Assembly (NCBI RefSeq): GCF_000831385.1
Contig: NZ_AP014548.1
Coordinates: forward strand, 2,409,779 to 2,473,778
DNA: 64,000 nt
Source of the DNA: Nonlabens marinus S1-08
GTDB lineage: Bacteria > Bacteroidota > Bacteroidia > Flavobacteriales > Flavobacteriaceae
Direction of reading: 5' to 3'
Positions 35,880 through 44,640 of the stretch are shown here, piece after piece. The number at the start of each line of letters is the position of its first letter. Position 1 is the first letter of the stretch. Both the position numbers and the translations under genes were made by a program. The notes under the pieces were generated by a model, which saw only the letters and a list, made by a program, of their open reading frames with translations, was not told the DNA's origin and searched no databases.

Positions 35880-36308
35880 CTAGAGAGAGGTGCCGTCCTC
35901 ACGGTACTCCACATCCATTTTTTTGCCTTCTTGTTTGAATTCTACATCGTAGAACCAACCTTTACTGTAATGTTGAACGCGTTCCACCTCTGTAATTTTT
36001 AGATCTTTGTAATCTTTCTCGATTGCTAACTTAATAGCTTCTGGTAATTCAGATTTTTTTATAGAATTTTCTGTTTCTACCCATAAACCGTTAGGTTCAA
36101 AATCAGCCCTATATCTTTCTCCATTAATTTTGAAGTTGGCTTCCCAAAGCCCGTTGGAATCTAAATGCCAATCTGGGTCAGTTTCTCCAGGATACTTGGC
36201 TTGAAAATTAGCAACTACTGATTGAGGTGCCTTTTTGTCTTTTGAATCTTGACAGCTTGCCGTTCCTATCACAAGAATTAAAATAAATAAGGAGGCTATA
36301 TTCTTCAT
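35880..36308 (-). CDS. PepSY-like domain lipoprotein
   Basis: 142 residues. The signal MKNIASLFILILVIGTASC carries a lipobox. The mature part is a PepSY-like (DUF2874) fold with repeated phrases such as YPGETDPDWHLDSNGLWEA and GWFYDVEFKQEG. It is likely a periplasmic inhibitor-like or sensing protein. An upstream in-frame ATG six bases away would add two residues. Confidence 0.8.
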   Translation of the reverse strand: MKNIASLFILILVIGTASCQDSKDKKAPQSVVANFQAKYPGETDPDWHLDSNGLWEANFKINGERYRADFEPNGLWVETENSIKKSELPEAIKLAIEKDYKDLKITEVERVQHYSKGWFYDVEFKQEGKKMDVEYREDGTSL

Positions 36309-36583
36309 GATCATTTTTAAGGCAAACCTAAGTCAATACAGCAGTTTCAGGTGTTTACAAACTACCAATTGGCTTAAGATTACCTAATAGTTATAAAAAT
36401 TGAACATTCCTTAACTTTTGTCATGTGATCAAGGACATGTTGAAAAAAGTATTTGACATTTTTGTTATTATTGATACAATGGCACGATTTTATACATGTA
36501 GGATTGACTTTTAGGAATTTATTATCATTTGCAGTGGTAACCTACTTGTAAGAAATGACTTAATTTGTTTTACAACTTCCCAT

Positions 36584-37795
36584 ATGATAAGTGCACCTAT
36601 ACCGTCAAATGAAAAAAAGCGTTTGCAAGCTGTAGAAAAATATGAACTTCTGGACACTATGCCAGAAGATAACTACGACAGCATCACAGACATCATTGCC
36701 AGCATTTGTCAAGCACCGATTTCTTTAATCACTCTTGTCGATAAAGACAGGACCTTTTTGAAATCTAGACATGGTGTTGAATTGACTGAGTCCCCAAGAG
36801 ATATTTCCTTTTGCGCTCATACGATTACTAGTGAGGATGACATTACTATCATTCCAGATGCAACCAAAGATCAACGGTTCATAGGAAGTCCATTGTTGAC
36901 CGAATCTAATATTGCTTTTTATGCGGGTGTACCTTTAATTGATAGGAACGGTTACAAGTTAGGCTCTTTATGTGTTTTTGACACAAAGCCTAGATCTTTG
37001 AATGATGTACAGTTAAGAGCTCTCAAAAGCATGGCTAAACATGTGATGGTTCTTTTTGAGGAACGTCACCGCAATATGGAGCTCACCCAGGCGCAAAAAT
37101 TGTTAGAGGAGCGCAATGAAGAATTAAAAGACTTTGCTGGTATTGTATCTCATGACCTGAAAGCGCCATTATCTAATATTATGATGATTGCAGATTTATT
37201 GCAGAAAGAGAATCAAGGTAAGATAAGTGACAAATCCTATAAATACTTGCAATATCTGAGAGACGCGGGAGGCAGCTTAAGCCGCTATATTGATGGTATG
37301 CTTATTTTTTATAAAAGTGATGAGCTCGCTAACCACGCCTTTGAAGAAATAAGCTATGTCGATCTTGTAGAAGACATCGTGGCAATGGTGGTGACTGATG
37401 AGCATACCCTTGTTACCTACGCTCCAGAAATGGATGTGACAATGAAAACAAGTAATGCTGCATTACATCAAATATTACTGAACTTAGTTTCTAACAGTAT
37501 CAAATATGGTGATAAGGATCCAACCACTATTCACATTGCCATGGAGGTTCTGCCTGATTTTTACCAGCTAACTGTGGAAGACAACGGCAGAGGGATTTCA
37601 ACTGAGCAAATTAAAAGCGTCTTTAAATTATTTTATACTGCGGCTGAAGAAGACCGCCATGGAAAAAAAGGTACCGGTATAGGTCTTGCTACTACAAAGA
37701 GACTCTTAGATCAATTAGGAGCATCTATTGATATTGAATCTGAAGTAGGTGTGGGAACTAAAATCACTTTAAAGTTTCCAAGAGATAACGACTAA
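36584..37795 (+). CDS. GAF domain histidine kinase
   Basis: 403 residues, soluble. GAF domain at about 25-165, containing FCAHTI and LGSLCVFD, is followed by a coiled-coil. The phosphoacceptor H190 is in IVSHDLKAPL, and the ATPase domain has N-box NLVSNSIKYG, DNGRGI and GTGIGLATTK. This is a cytosolic sensor kinase without its own output domain. No response regulator gene is near. The upstream 270 bases hold no gene. Confidence 0.9.
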   Translation: MISAPIPSNEKKRLQAVEKYELLDTMPEDNYDSITDIIASICQAPISLITLVDKDRTFLKSRHGVELTESPRDISFCAHTITSEDDITIIPDATKDQRFIGSPLLTESNIAFYAGVPLIDRNGYKLGSLCVFDTKPRSLNDVQLRALKSMAKHVMVLFEERHRNMELTQAQKLLEERNEELKDFAGIVSHDLKAPLSNIMMIADLLQKENQGKISDKSYKYLQYLRDAGGSLSRYIDGMLIFYKSDELANHAFEEISYVDLVEDIVAMVVTDEHTLVTYAPEMDVTMKTSNAALHQILLNLVSNSIKYGDKDPTTIHIAMEVLPDFYQLTVEDNGRGISTEQIKSVFKLFYTAAEEDRHGKKGTGIGLATTKRLLDQLGASIDIESEVGVGTKITLKFPRDND

Positions 37796-37848
37796 CTAAA
37801 TAGAATACATAAATACTTGAACTGATACGTCCAGGTATTTTTATGCAC

Positions 37849-38862
37849 TTAAATTTGCGACTTAGGGATGTCAGGAAGTTGTGCTTTTGTAGGTTTAACT
37901 ACAAATGGTGTGAACCAATCCCAAGTAATTCCTACTGAAAATCGAGTAAAACTATCTAGAAACCTATAGTTGTAGTCATCACGACCCACAGATAATTGAG
38001 CAACAAAGCCAATATCACTATCCCAAGGGTAAACAATCACTTTAGATTCAGATCTCAAAGGATCACTTGACGGATGGGATCCAAAATGATAAAATAACTG
38101 CTGACTCAAAGTATATCTCGTCATTTTAAAATGCTCAGTAAATTCATAACCCACCTCAACCCGATGTCTTCCATAGATATCTATATCTTCTGGATTGAAA
38201 CCTCCAAAGTTTGCTACACCTAAAAATTTATTATGATACAATTGATAGGTTGCTATGATCGAATGGATTCGTTCTGGTACATTGTTATCATTAAAAGTAT
38301 TCAATCTGTAGTTAAAACTTAAACGTGTCAGATTTGTAGAAAAGTTTCCAGTTCTCCTATTAAGCAATGCAGCGAGATCTGTATCGTCTGTAAAACTATC
38401 GTATAAAGCCTGACTTTCTGGAGAGTTATCTTCAAACTCTGTGCTAAAAGCACTACGAGCTTGTCCATTACTATAATGACCCGATTCAAGACCTACGGTT
38501 AAAAAATTATCAGCATTCGTTTTAAATATTTTCTGCCAGCCCAATAGTACTTTATATGTAGGTGTTTTGACAGGTTTAGACTCTTCATCATAAATTCTAA
38601 ATTCTGGCTGAAACGTCAAGTAGACGGCATCTCCATTGGTGATCGTATCCTTATTTAAAGCAGTTCTTAAATCGTTGTAAAACCCATAATACACCGTCGG
38701 CTTTGCCTCAAGTAATATTTGTTCGTATTGATTATTTCCTAAACCAACAGAAAGTTCTGGACGAACTGAGATCGGGTAATACTCTTTAAAACCGCTGGTT
38801 TTATCAGTCTGCGCGCTCATAACAAAGGCACTGCATAGAATCAAATAAATGATATATTTCAT
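37849..38862 (-). CDS. pldA: Outer membrane phospholipase A (OmpLA)
   Basis: 337 residues with signal peptide MKYIIYLILCSAFVMSAQ and an amphipathic beta-barrel pattern. The active-site motif ESGHYSNGQ gives H129 and S131, with a downstream Asn (N177) in the position of the third residue. Hydrolyses outer-membrane phospholipids when asymmetry is lost. A terminator on the same strand lies just upstream, so it has its own promoter within a short gap or is read through at low level. Confidence 0.88.
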   Translation of the reverse strand: MKYIIYLILCSAFVMSAQTDKTSGFKEYYPISVRPELSVGLGNNQYEQILLEAKPTVYYGFYNDLRTALNKDTITNGDAVYLTFQPEFRIYDEESKPVKTPTYKVLLGWQKIFKTNADNFLTVGLESGHYSNGQARSAFSTEFEDNSPESQALYDSFTDDTDLAALLNRRTGNFSTNLTRLSFNYRLNTFNDNNVPERIHSIIATYQLYHNKFLGVANFGGFNPEDIDIYGRHRVEVGYEFTEHFKMTRYTLSQQLFYHFGSHPSSDPLRSESKVIVYPWDSDIGFVAQLSVGRDDYNYRFLDSFTRFSVGITWDWFTPFVVKPTKAQLPDIPKSQI

Positions 38863-38877
38863 ATGTAGTTCGTACTT

Positions 38878-38915
38878 AAAAAAAGATGGTTCTCTAATCT
38901 TAAGAGAACCATCTT
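38878..38915 (-). terminator. Terminator of the first alcohol dehydrogenase gene
   Basis: Thirteen-base perfect stem (38883-38895 with 38903-38915), seven-base loop, followed on the minus strand by seven T. Confidence 0.88.
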
Positions 38916-38936
38916 CATTGCATTATTAATATATGG

Positions 38937-39989
38937 TTAATTCTTGAGAGACTGCATATCAATCACAAAGCGGTATTTCACATCGCTATCAGTAACCCGG
39001 TCATATGCTGTGTTTATTTCATCCATATCAATCATTTCTACATCGCAAGTGATGTCATTTTTACCACAAAAGTCTAACATTTCTTGTGTCTCTTTGATTC
39101 CACCTATCAAGGAACCTGCGATACTCTTACGACCAATAATCAGGTTACCACCGTTCATAGGCTCTAAAGGTTCAATAGCGCCTACCATCACCATGGTCGC
39201 ATCTCTTTTCAATAATTGCAAGTATGGATTCACATCATGTTTTACTGGTACGGTATTCAGAATAAAGTCAAAGCTTCCTCTATGTTCCTTCATAGCTTCG
39301 TCATCTTTTGAAATAAGGACTCCGTCAGCTCCTAATCTCTTAGCATCTTCTGCTTTTTCTGGAGAAGTAGTGATCATGATTGTTTCTGCTCCCATAGCAG
39401 CAGCAAATTTGATTCCCATATGGCCCAAACCTCCTAGACCTACAACACCTACCTTGTCTCCTTTTTTAATCTTCCAGTGATTCAATGGGGAAAAAGTCGT
39501 AATCCCTGCACATAATAATGGTGCAACTGATTTTAAATCTAAGTTTTTAGGGATATTTAGTACAAAGTGTTCTCTTACAGTGATGCTTGTAGAATAACCA
39601 CCAAAAGTATGACCGCCTAAATGTTTGTCTTTCCCGTTGTAGGTACCCACCATACCGCTTTCACAAAACTGTTCTAGATCATCCTCACAAGCACTACAGC
39701 TTAAACAGGAATCTACCATACACCCTACTCCAACAAGATCTCCTTCAGAAAATTTAGATACTGAAGAACCAACTTCAACTACCTTTCCTACAATCTCATG
39801 TCCAGGAACCACCGGGTATTTTGCGTTTCCCCAATCGTTTCTTGCTGCATGTATATCACTGTGACACACCCCACAGTAAAGGATGTCTATTTTTACATCA
39901 TTTTCATTTAAATCACGTCGCTCAATCGTCATCTCCTTAAGATCTGCTTTAGGATCTTGTGTACCGTACGCTTTTATTTCCGTTGTCAT
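38937..39989 (-). CDS. Zinc-dependent alcohol/aldehyde dehydrogenase, YahK type
   Basis: 350 residues, medium-chain dehydrogenase. Catalytic zinc ligands sit in CGVCHSD and PGHEIVG, four structural-zinc cysteines near 94-108 (CLSCSACEDDLEQFC), and NADP site GLGGLGHMG at about 180-188. It reduces aldehydes broadly with NADPH by family. A -7 box is visible about 20 bases upstream of the start. The related dehydrogenase at 46537-47544 differs in having a different structural-zinc spacing. Confidence 0.92.
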   Translation of the reverse strand: MTTEIKAYGTQDPKADLKEMTIERRDLNENDVKIDILYCGVCHSDIHAARNDWGNAKYPVVPGHEIVGKVVEVGSSVSKFSEGDLVGVGCMVDSCLSCSACEDDLEQFCESGMVGTYNGKDKHLGGHTFGGYSTSITVREHFVLNIPKNLDLKSVAPLLCAGITTFSPLNHWKIKKGDKVGVVGLGGLGHMGIKFAAAMGAETIMITTSPEKAEDAKRLGADGVLISKDDEAMKEHRGSFDFILNTVPVKHDVNPYLQLLKRDATMVMVGAIEPLEPMNGGNLIIGRKSIAGSLIGGIKETQEMLDFCGKNDITCDVEMIDMDEINTAYDRVTDSDVKYRFVIDMQSLKN

Positions 39990-40011
39990 ATTTGTTTTTT
40001 ATTTGTTGCTA

Positions 40012-40019
40012 CAAAGATA
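40012..40019 (-). promoter_or_regulatory. -7 box of the YahK-type dehydrogenase gene
   Basis: Minus-strand TATCTTTG fits TAnnTTTG. The start codon lies about 23 bases downstream. No clear -33 element. Confidence 0.45.
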
Positions 40020-40110
40020 ACGGAGCGATTAAGGTCTACGGTTAAGCTCTCGTTAAACATCATGTGGACATGTGATAGGTTCCATTTTTAGATTATGTTT
40101 ATGGAATATT

Positions 40111-40126
40111 CGCTTTCGCGAAAGCG
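40111..40126. repeat. Genomic palindrome copy 14 (intergenic)
   Basis: 16-base form, 21 bases upstream of the DoxX-like gene start. Confidence 0.87.
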
Positions 40127-40146
40127 TAACTAACCTACCATAACTT

Positions 40147-40494
40147 ATGAATGTTCTTCATGTGCTGATTTACTTCAGTGGAATCGCCTTTTTATTTTTT
40201 GGTATTACATGCTTATTTACGCCACGTATGCGTATGGAGTTCATACGCTTCGGACTGTCTAAATTACAACGTCAAATTACTGGAGTAGTTCAAATAATTG
40301 CCGCCATCGGCTTGCTGCTATTTGAGTTCAATACGTTGCTTGCCGTAATTTCCGCCGCAGGACTTTCCTTACTAATGCTATTGGGTTTTATAGTAAGAAT
40401 GCGGATCAAGGATTCTGTTTATGAATCCTCGCCCGCATTTGTTTTTATGATTTTAAATGCGATTATCGCGTTTAAATTATGGTTGTTACTCTAG
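40147..40494 (+). CDS. DoxX-like small membrane protein
   Basis: 115 residues with four predicted helices. The pattern of a GIAFLFFGITCLF start and a central GVVQIIAAIGLLLFEF helix fits the DoxX/DUF4870-like group. It overlaps the convergent DoxX-like gene by four bases at the stop codons. Function unknown. Confidence 0.7.
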   Translation: MNVLHVLIYFSGIAFLFFGITCLFTPRMRMEFIRFGLSKLQRQITGVVQIIAAIGLLLFEFNTLLAVISAAGLSLLMLLGFIVRMRIKDSVYESSPAFVFMILNAIIAFKLWLLL

Positions 40495-40868
40495 ATAAAG
40501 ATAACTAATAGGGATAAAATTAGAAATACCGCAGCTGGAATGGATTTCTTAGCTGGGTCATTCACTTTAATGTGCATGGAAATGGCTACTGCCATGAGCA
40601 GTGCGATTCCTGCAGCACCTACCCACTCCACACTTGGATAAAATATAGAGATCATTAAGAGTACGGCACAAAAGCACTTCAAGGTTCCTGTAATGACCAT
40701 CATGCTTTTAGACAGCCCATATACGGTAAACTCTTCACGCATACTAGTTGCATTTTGAGCCCTCCATGGAGTTGCTTTATTTCTATTGATCAACCAGACA
40801 TTTAAAATGCTTAGCCCTACGACCAGTTTTATTATAATTTCAATAATCTCTAAAATGCTCAAATTCAT
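40491..40868 (-). CDS. DoxX-like small membrane protein
   Basis: 125 residues with four helices. The central MVITGTLKCFCAVLLMISIFY is similar in layout to the neighbouring convergent protein. Members of DoxX are linked to thiol or redox processes in some bacteria, but no such partner is nearby. The two convergent genes share their last four bases. Confidence 0.7.
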   Translation of the reverse strand: MNLSILEIIEIIIKLVVGLSILNVWLINRNKATPWRAQNATSMREEFTVYGLSKSMMVITGTLKCFCAVLLMISIFYPSVEWVGAAGIALLMAVAISMHIKVNDPAKKSIPAAVFLILSLLVIFI

Positions 40869-40932
40869 GTATTCTGATTTAGTTGGATTGCTAATTTATC
40901 AATAAGGACTGCGCTCTACTGTCAACAAATTC

Positions 40933-40967
40933 ACAAAAAAAGCCGTTGTGGTTTCCCTTCAACGGCT
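40933..40967 (-). terminator. Terminator of the OmpA/lipocalin operon
   Basis: Stem AGCCGTTG (40941-40948) and CAACGGCT (40960-40967), followed on the minus strand by seven T. Confidence 0.8.
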
Positions 40968-40992
40968 CTAATTTTTTAATGATATAAAAAAA

Positions 40993-41679
40993 TTATCCTT
41001 TTACTTCTTTCTGAGCTTCTCTTCTCATTTCTTCACCAGCAACAATTCCTATCTCCACACGTCTGTTTTGTGCACGACCGGCTGCCGTGTCATTTGTAGC
41101 GACTGGAGTAGTTTCACCGGCATAAGTTACTGCCATACGATCAGATGCAATCCCATCTGCTACTAAATAGTCTCTAACGGCAAATGCTCTTCTCTTAGAG
41201 AGTTCTAGATTATATGCCGCATCCCCCTGGCTATCTGTGTGACCTGAAACAAGAATTTCAGTTCCTGGATAGTCATTCATCACATTTACTAATTTGTCAA
41301 GAGTAGCTCTAGAACTAGCATTTAATGTGGACTGATTTGTTGCAAAGTTCACGCCACTGCCTTCATCAAAGGTCACAACAATACCTTCTCCCACTCTTTC
41401 TACTTGAGCTCCTGGAATTTCTTGAGAAATTTCTTGAGCTTGACGGTCCATTTTACGACCTATAACATTTCCAGCCACTCCACCTACGACAGCACCTATA
41501 ACGGCACCTTCAGTTTGATTGGCTCCGTCCCCAACGTTGTTACCTATGATGGCTCCTAAAATAGCTCCACCCGCTGCTCCAATGGCAGTACCACGCTGTT
41601 GTTTATTTGTATTTTGTAATGATTGACAGCTCACTATTAATAGTACGGCTGTTGCAATGCTTAAAAATTTAGTTTTCAT
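40993..41679 (-). CDS. OmpA family lipoprotein with glycine-zipper
   Basis: 228 residues. The lipobox is at LLIVSC. A glycine-zipper region (about 30-75, with IGAAGGAILGAIIGNN) is followed by an OmpA C-terminal peptidoglycan-binding domain (about 100-215) with the motif SGHTDSQGDAAYN and LSKRRA. It links the outer membrane to the cell wall. Eight bases downstream of the lipocalin-like gene, so it is in one operon. Confidence 0.92.
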   Translation of the reverse strand: MKTKFLSIATAVLLIVSCQSLQNTNKQQRGTAIGAAGGAILGAIIGNNVGDGANQTEGAVIGAVVGGVAGNVIGRKMDRQAQEISQEIPGAQVERVGEGIVVTFDEGSGVNFATNQSTLNASSRATLDKLVNVMNDYPGTEILVSGHTDSQGDAAYNLELSKRRAFAVRDYLVADGIASDRMAVTYAGETTPVATNDTAAGRAQNRRVEIGIVAGEEMRREAQKEVKG

Positions 41680-41687
41680 ATCTATTT

Positions 41688-42170
41688 TTATTCGGTTAGT
41701 TTTCTAAAATTCATGTTGACTTTAACGGTTTTACCATTTACCAGTACACTTTGGCTCCAAGTCATGCTATTTTCAGTCAAGTTATTAACGTTTAATCTAA
41801 ATCCAGCATCAGTTTCACTTCTATAATTGTCGCCTGTTGGCTTCAATAAAAGATCACCTTCTATAATGTCTTTTGATCCAGGTATCACCCAGATAAAATT
41901 TCTGGTTCCTGTATCACAACTAGGAGTTTCAATAGAATAGTTTCCTCGGTTGTTGTTAGCAACAAAGTACCATTGACTTCCTTCGAAACATTTTGCACTT
42001 ACATCTTGCAATAAAGTAGATTCAAATTGTCCGTTACCATCATAGGTTACATTATCTACTACCCAATTTCCACGTACAATACGTTCTGTTTGCTTTACGG
42101 CATTTTGTGTACCACCACAACCTACTAGTAGTAAGGCGGCAACAAATCCTGATATCAATAATTTTTTCAT
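41688..42170 (-). CDS. Lipocalin-like lipoprotein
   Basis: 160 residues. Lipobox at LLLVGC. Lipocalin pattern GNWVVDNVTYDG, then a beta-barrel with GSQWYFVANNNRGNY, ending RKLTE. Probably binds a hydrophobic ligand or assists the envelope protein encoded downstream. First gene of the two-gene operon. Confidence 0.82.
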   Translation of the reverse strand: MKKLLISGFVAALLLVGCGGTQNAVKQTERIVRGNWVVDNVTYDGNGQFESTLLQDVSAKCFEGSQWYFVANNNRGNYSIETPSCDTGTRNFIWVIPGSKDIIEGDLLLKPTGDNYRSETDAGFRLNVNNLTENSMTWSQSVLVNGKTVKVNMNFRKLTE

Positions 42171-42315
42171 AAGTTTTGTTTAATAGTACCTCAATATTAG
42201 TAGTATGACTGACCATACTTTCAAAGATTAACTATGTTTAACAGACAACCGTTAAATTGGGCAAAACACACAGCAAATCTATTTATACACTTTCAAGCAT
42301 CCCCATGGCATTGTT

Positions 42316-42323
42316 TACCTTTG
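42316..42323 (+). promoter_or_regulatory. -7 box TACCTTTG upstream of the lipoprotein/MscS/YciH operon
   Basis: Fits TAnnTTTG. The transcript would start near the first in-frame ATG (42330), so the second ATG at 42336 may be the true start. No clear -33 element. Confidence 0.45.
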
Positions 42324-42329
42324 TAAAAA

Positions 42330-43256
42330 ATGTTTATGCTTCAACGCTGTTTTATTTCTTTTTGGATTGTTAGTTTGTTGTTTTCTTGTACAGAACCAAC
42401 AGCAGAGTCTGAAGGCACTCGCGATGACACTAAGGCTAACATTGAAAACTCCAAACCTAAACGTCAGTTAACCCAAGAGTTTAAGGATTATTGGTATGCT
42501 GGAGTTGCTGAAATTTCCAGTTATGACTTACAACATGATCGGTATGGAGAGAAGAGACAAGGTAGCGCGGTATTCATATTTGTAACTGAACCATTTGATC
42601 CCATAGATCAAATAAAAGCCGACCAGCCAGCGGACTCCAATCAATCTGTATTAAAATTGAACGCCACGCGTGATTTTTTAACAGGTATTTATCCTTACAA
42701 AATAATGAGCAGTACCTTTCTGCCTCTAGAAACTGAAGACAATGCAGTTAAGGTAGCAACTTCTATACAAGAATGGTGTGGACATACTTATATGCAATTC
42801 AATCGTAATGAAGATCAATACGATGTCGAGTTGTTTAGCTATTTTCAAAGTGAAGGGAACAAAAAATTTCAAATATCCAATGCTATTTTGGAAAATCAAA
42901 TTCCTTCCCAACTGCGCTTAGGTCCAGAAGCAATGCCTACAGGTGAAATCAATATAATTCCCCCTACCGAATATTTAAGGTTGACTCATTCTGAAACTAA
43001 GGTCCTACCTGCTACCGCTCAATTAACTAAAACAGATAGCAGCTATATGTATGTAGTAAATTATGATTCTGGTAGAAATATTGAGTATGTCACAAAAAGT
43101 GAGTTTCCTTATATCATCCAATCCTGGAAAGAAGAATTTCCTAGTCGTGACGGTACATCAATGACGAGTGCTACAATCAAGAAAACATTGCGAACTCCTT
43201 ATTGGAAACAAAACAGTACTCAATACGAGATCTTAAGAGACAGCTTGCACTTATGA
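42330..43256 (+). CDS. Lipoprotein of unknown function (often misnamed septum inhibitor Maf)
   Basis: 308 residues. Lipobox at SLLFSC. The mature protein begins QEFKDYWYAGVAEISSY, a sequence pattern found in a Bacteroidota family that databases sometimes call septum formation inhibitor Maf although it lacks the Maf fold. Its start may be six bases downstream. It overlaps the MscS-type gene by four bases (ATGA), and the SUI1 gene follows, so the three form an operon. Function unknown. Confidence 0.75.
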   Translation: MFMLQRCFISFWIVSLLFSCTEPTAESEGTRDDTKANIENSKPKRQLTQEFKDYWYAGVAEISSYDLQHDRYGEKRQGSAVFIFVTEPFDPIDQIKADQPADSNQSVLKLNATRDFLTGIYPYKIMSSTFLPLETEDNAVKVATSIQEWCGHTYMQFNRNEDQYDVELFSYFQSEGNKKFQISNAILENQIPSQLRLGPEAMPTGEINIIPPTEYLRLTHSETKVLPATAQLTKTDSSYMYVVNYDSGRNIEYVTKSEFPYIIQSWKEEFPSRDGTSMTSATIKKTLRTPYWKQNSTQYEILRDSLHL

Positions 43257-43810
43257 AAGAGTTTTTTCTACAACGAGAAGTCATTTTAACCTGTGTTATA
43301 TTATTCATAGGTTTCTTAATTCATCGCATCATCATATGGAGTGCGATGAAATTGAGCACCAAGGTCCAGCGTTCAAAGCTTCGCAAACAATACTTGAATC
43401 GTTACATAGGCTACATCATCTGGACTATGGTAGGTATTACGATAATATTTGTTTGGAGCATCAATAATGAAGAGTTCTGGTTAGCCTTAGGCTCTACATT
43501 TGCCGTTGTAGGAGTAGCTTTATTTGCAAACTGGAGCATCTTAAGTAATGTTACCGCAAGTTTTATTTTGTATTTCAACTTTCCATATAAAATTGGTGAT
43601 CGAGTGCGAATACATGATAAAGACTTACCAATAACCGGTGTCATTGAAGATATCAAAGGATTTTATACAGTTTTGAGAACTGCAGACGGAGAACTGGTCA
43701 CCTATCCTAATAATCTACTATTACAAAAAGGAGTCAGTATTCTCTACAATCGTACGGAATCCGTATTTGACATTGATAAACATGAAGAAGCAGATCGTAC
43801 TGCTCGATAA
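43253..43810 (+). CDS. MscS-like small-conductance mechanosensitive channel (short form)
   Basis: 185 residues from the ATG that overlaps the previous stop (ATGA). Two to three membrane helices and the beta domain (about 100-140, DRVRIHDKDLPITGVIEDI) fit a truncated MscS core. A long upstream frame from 43202 would overlap the previous gene more. It opens under membrane tension and protects from osmotic shock. The C-terminal domain is shorter than in full MscS. Confidence 0.85.
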   Translation: MKEFFLQREVILTCVILFIGFLIHRIIIWSAMKLSTKVQRSKLRKQYLNRYIGYIIWTMVGITIIFVWSINNEEFWLALGSTFAVVGVALFANWSILSNVTASFILYFNFPYKIGDRVRIHDKDLPITGVIEDIKGFYTVLRTADGELVTYPNNLLLQKGVSILYNRTESVFDIDKHEEADRTAR

Positions 43811-43819
43811 TTAACTACC

Positions 43820-44143
43820 ATGGACTTAAGCGACCAACTCAAAAATTTATTTCCTGATCACGAAGTGCCAGAAGAGCCGCAGGAAGAACAAAGTAATATC
43901 TGGTTACAAGATGATCCTCTCGAATGCAGATTTGAAAAACGTAAGGGAAAAGTAAACACAGTAATAGCTGGCTATACAGGAGCGACTGAAGATTTTAAAA
44001 TTCTCGCTAAAGAGATTAAAACGACCCTAGGTGTAGGCGGTAGTTTCAAAAACGATCAAATCATCGTACAAGGAGATTTTAGAGAACGTATTATGGAAAT
44101 CCTTAAAGAAAAAGGGTTTAAAGTCAAGCGTGTAGGCGGTTGA
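43820..44143 (+). CDS. SUI1 family translation factor, YciH-like
   Basis: 107 residues. The SUI1 domain spans residues 38-105, with VNTVIAGYTGATEDFK, LGVGGSFKND and the ending GFKVKRVGG. Bacterial SUI1 proteins affect initiation fidelity under stress. The N-terminal part is acidic and linker-like. Ten bases after the MscS gene and probably in the same transcript. Confidence 0.93.
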   Translation: MDLSDQLKNLFPDHEVPEEPQEEQSNIWLQDDPLECRFEKRKGKVNTVIAGYTGATEDFKILAKEIKTTLGVGGSFKNDQIIVQGDFRERIMEILKEKGFKVKRVGG

Positions 44144-44168
44144 TCAATCAATCCCCCCAATCTTAAGC

Positions 44169-44202
44169 ATAAAAAAACCATCCTAAATCAATAGGATGGT
44201 TT
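44169..44202 (-). terminator. Terminator between YciH and the small membrane protein gene
   Basis: Eleven-base stem (44175-44185 with 44192-44202), six-base loop. On the minus strand it is followed by T residues, so it ends the small membrane protein gene. It may also work for the plus strand. Confidence 0.75.
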
Positions 44203-44225
44203 CTAATATGAGTCAAAAACGCTGC

Positions 44226-44411
44226 TTATGCGTTCGCTTTATTTTCTTCTTCTAATTTTTTAGCCTCTTTCTTCATCTTTCTCTTTTCCAGCATAGTACC
44301 AGTAATCCAATAAGGAATAGCAAAAGCGGTTAAGAAAATCATCAGCCAGAATCCTATGGTTAGGATCGCTGCAAATGCTAAAAAGCCTAAATATTGATCA
44401 AATTCAAACAT
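44226..44411 (-). CDS. Small membrane protein with charged tail
   Basis: 61 residues. One or two hydrophobic segments (about 8-37), then a highly charged tail KRKMKKEAKKLEEENK. A -7 box upstream at 44431-44438 and a terminator downstream make it a complete transcription unit. No function is known; such tails often dock to ribosomes or protein partners. Confidence 0.62.
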   Translation of the reverse strand: MFEFDQYLGFLAFAAILTIGFWLMIFLTAFAIPYWITGTMLEKRKMKKEAKKLEEENKANA

Positions 44412-44430
44412 AATCTTGTATTAGATGTCG

Positions 44431-44438
44431 CAAAGATA
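44431..44438 (-). promoter_or_regulatory. -7 box TATCTTTG of the small membrane protein gene
   Basis: Fits TAnnTTTG on the minus strand, about 20 bases upstream of the ATG. Supports expression of the 61-residue gene. Confidence 0.45.
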
Positions 44439-44523
44439 AAGGCTTTGATGGTAAAATGAAAAAGTACACACGACTTTATCAACAAAAATATGAGCTGTGT
44501 TGTGAATAATACTTGTGGGGAGC

Positions 44524-44541
44524 TCGCTTTCGCGAAAGCGA
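44524..44541. repeat. Genomic palindrome copy 15 (intergenic)
   Basis: 18-base form about 75 bases upstream of the fumC -7 box. Confidence 0.87.
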
Positions 44542-44616
44542 ACTTACCCACCACTCACTTAAACATATTAAGAGTAATTTATAGATTCTAAAATCGGGCA
44601 ACCAGCGCGTGTCTGC

Positions 44617-44624
44617 TATATTTG
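44617..44624 (+). promoter_or_regulatory. -7 box TATATTTG of fumC
   Basis: Fits TAnnTTTG, 17 bases upstream of the fumC ATG. No clear -33 TTG. Confidence 0.5.
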
Positions 44625-44640
44625 TGGAAAATCAAGCCAA

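Noticed and set aside
42330..43256. Septum formation inhibitor Maf
   Set aside because: The protein is a lipoprotein without the Maf nucleotide pyrophosphatase motifs; the name is a database artefact.
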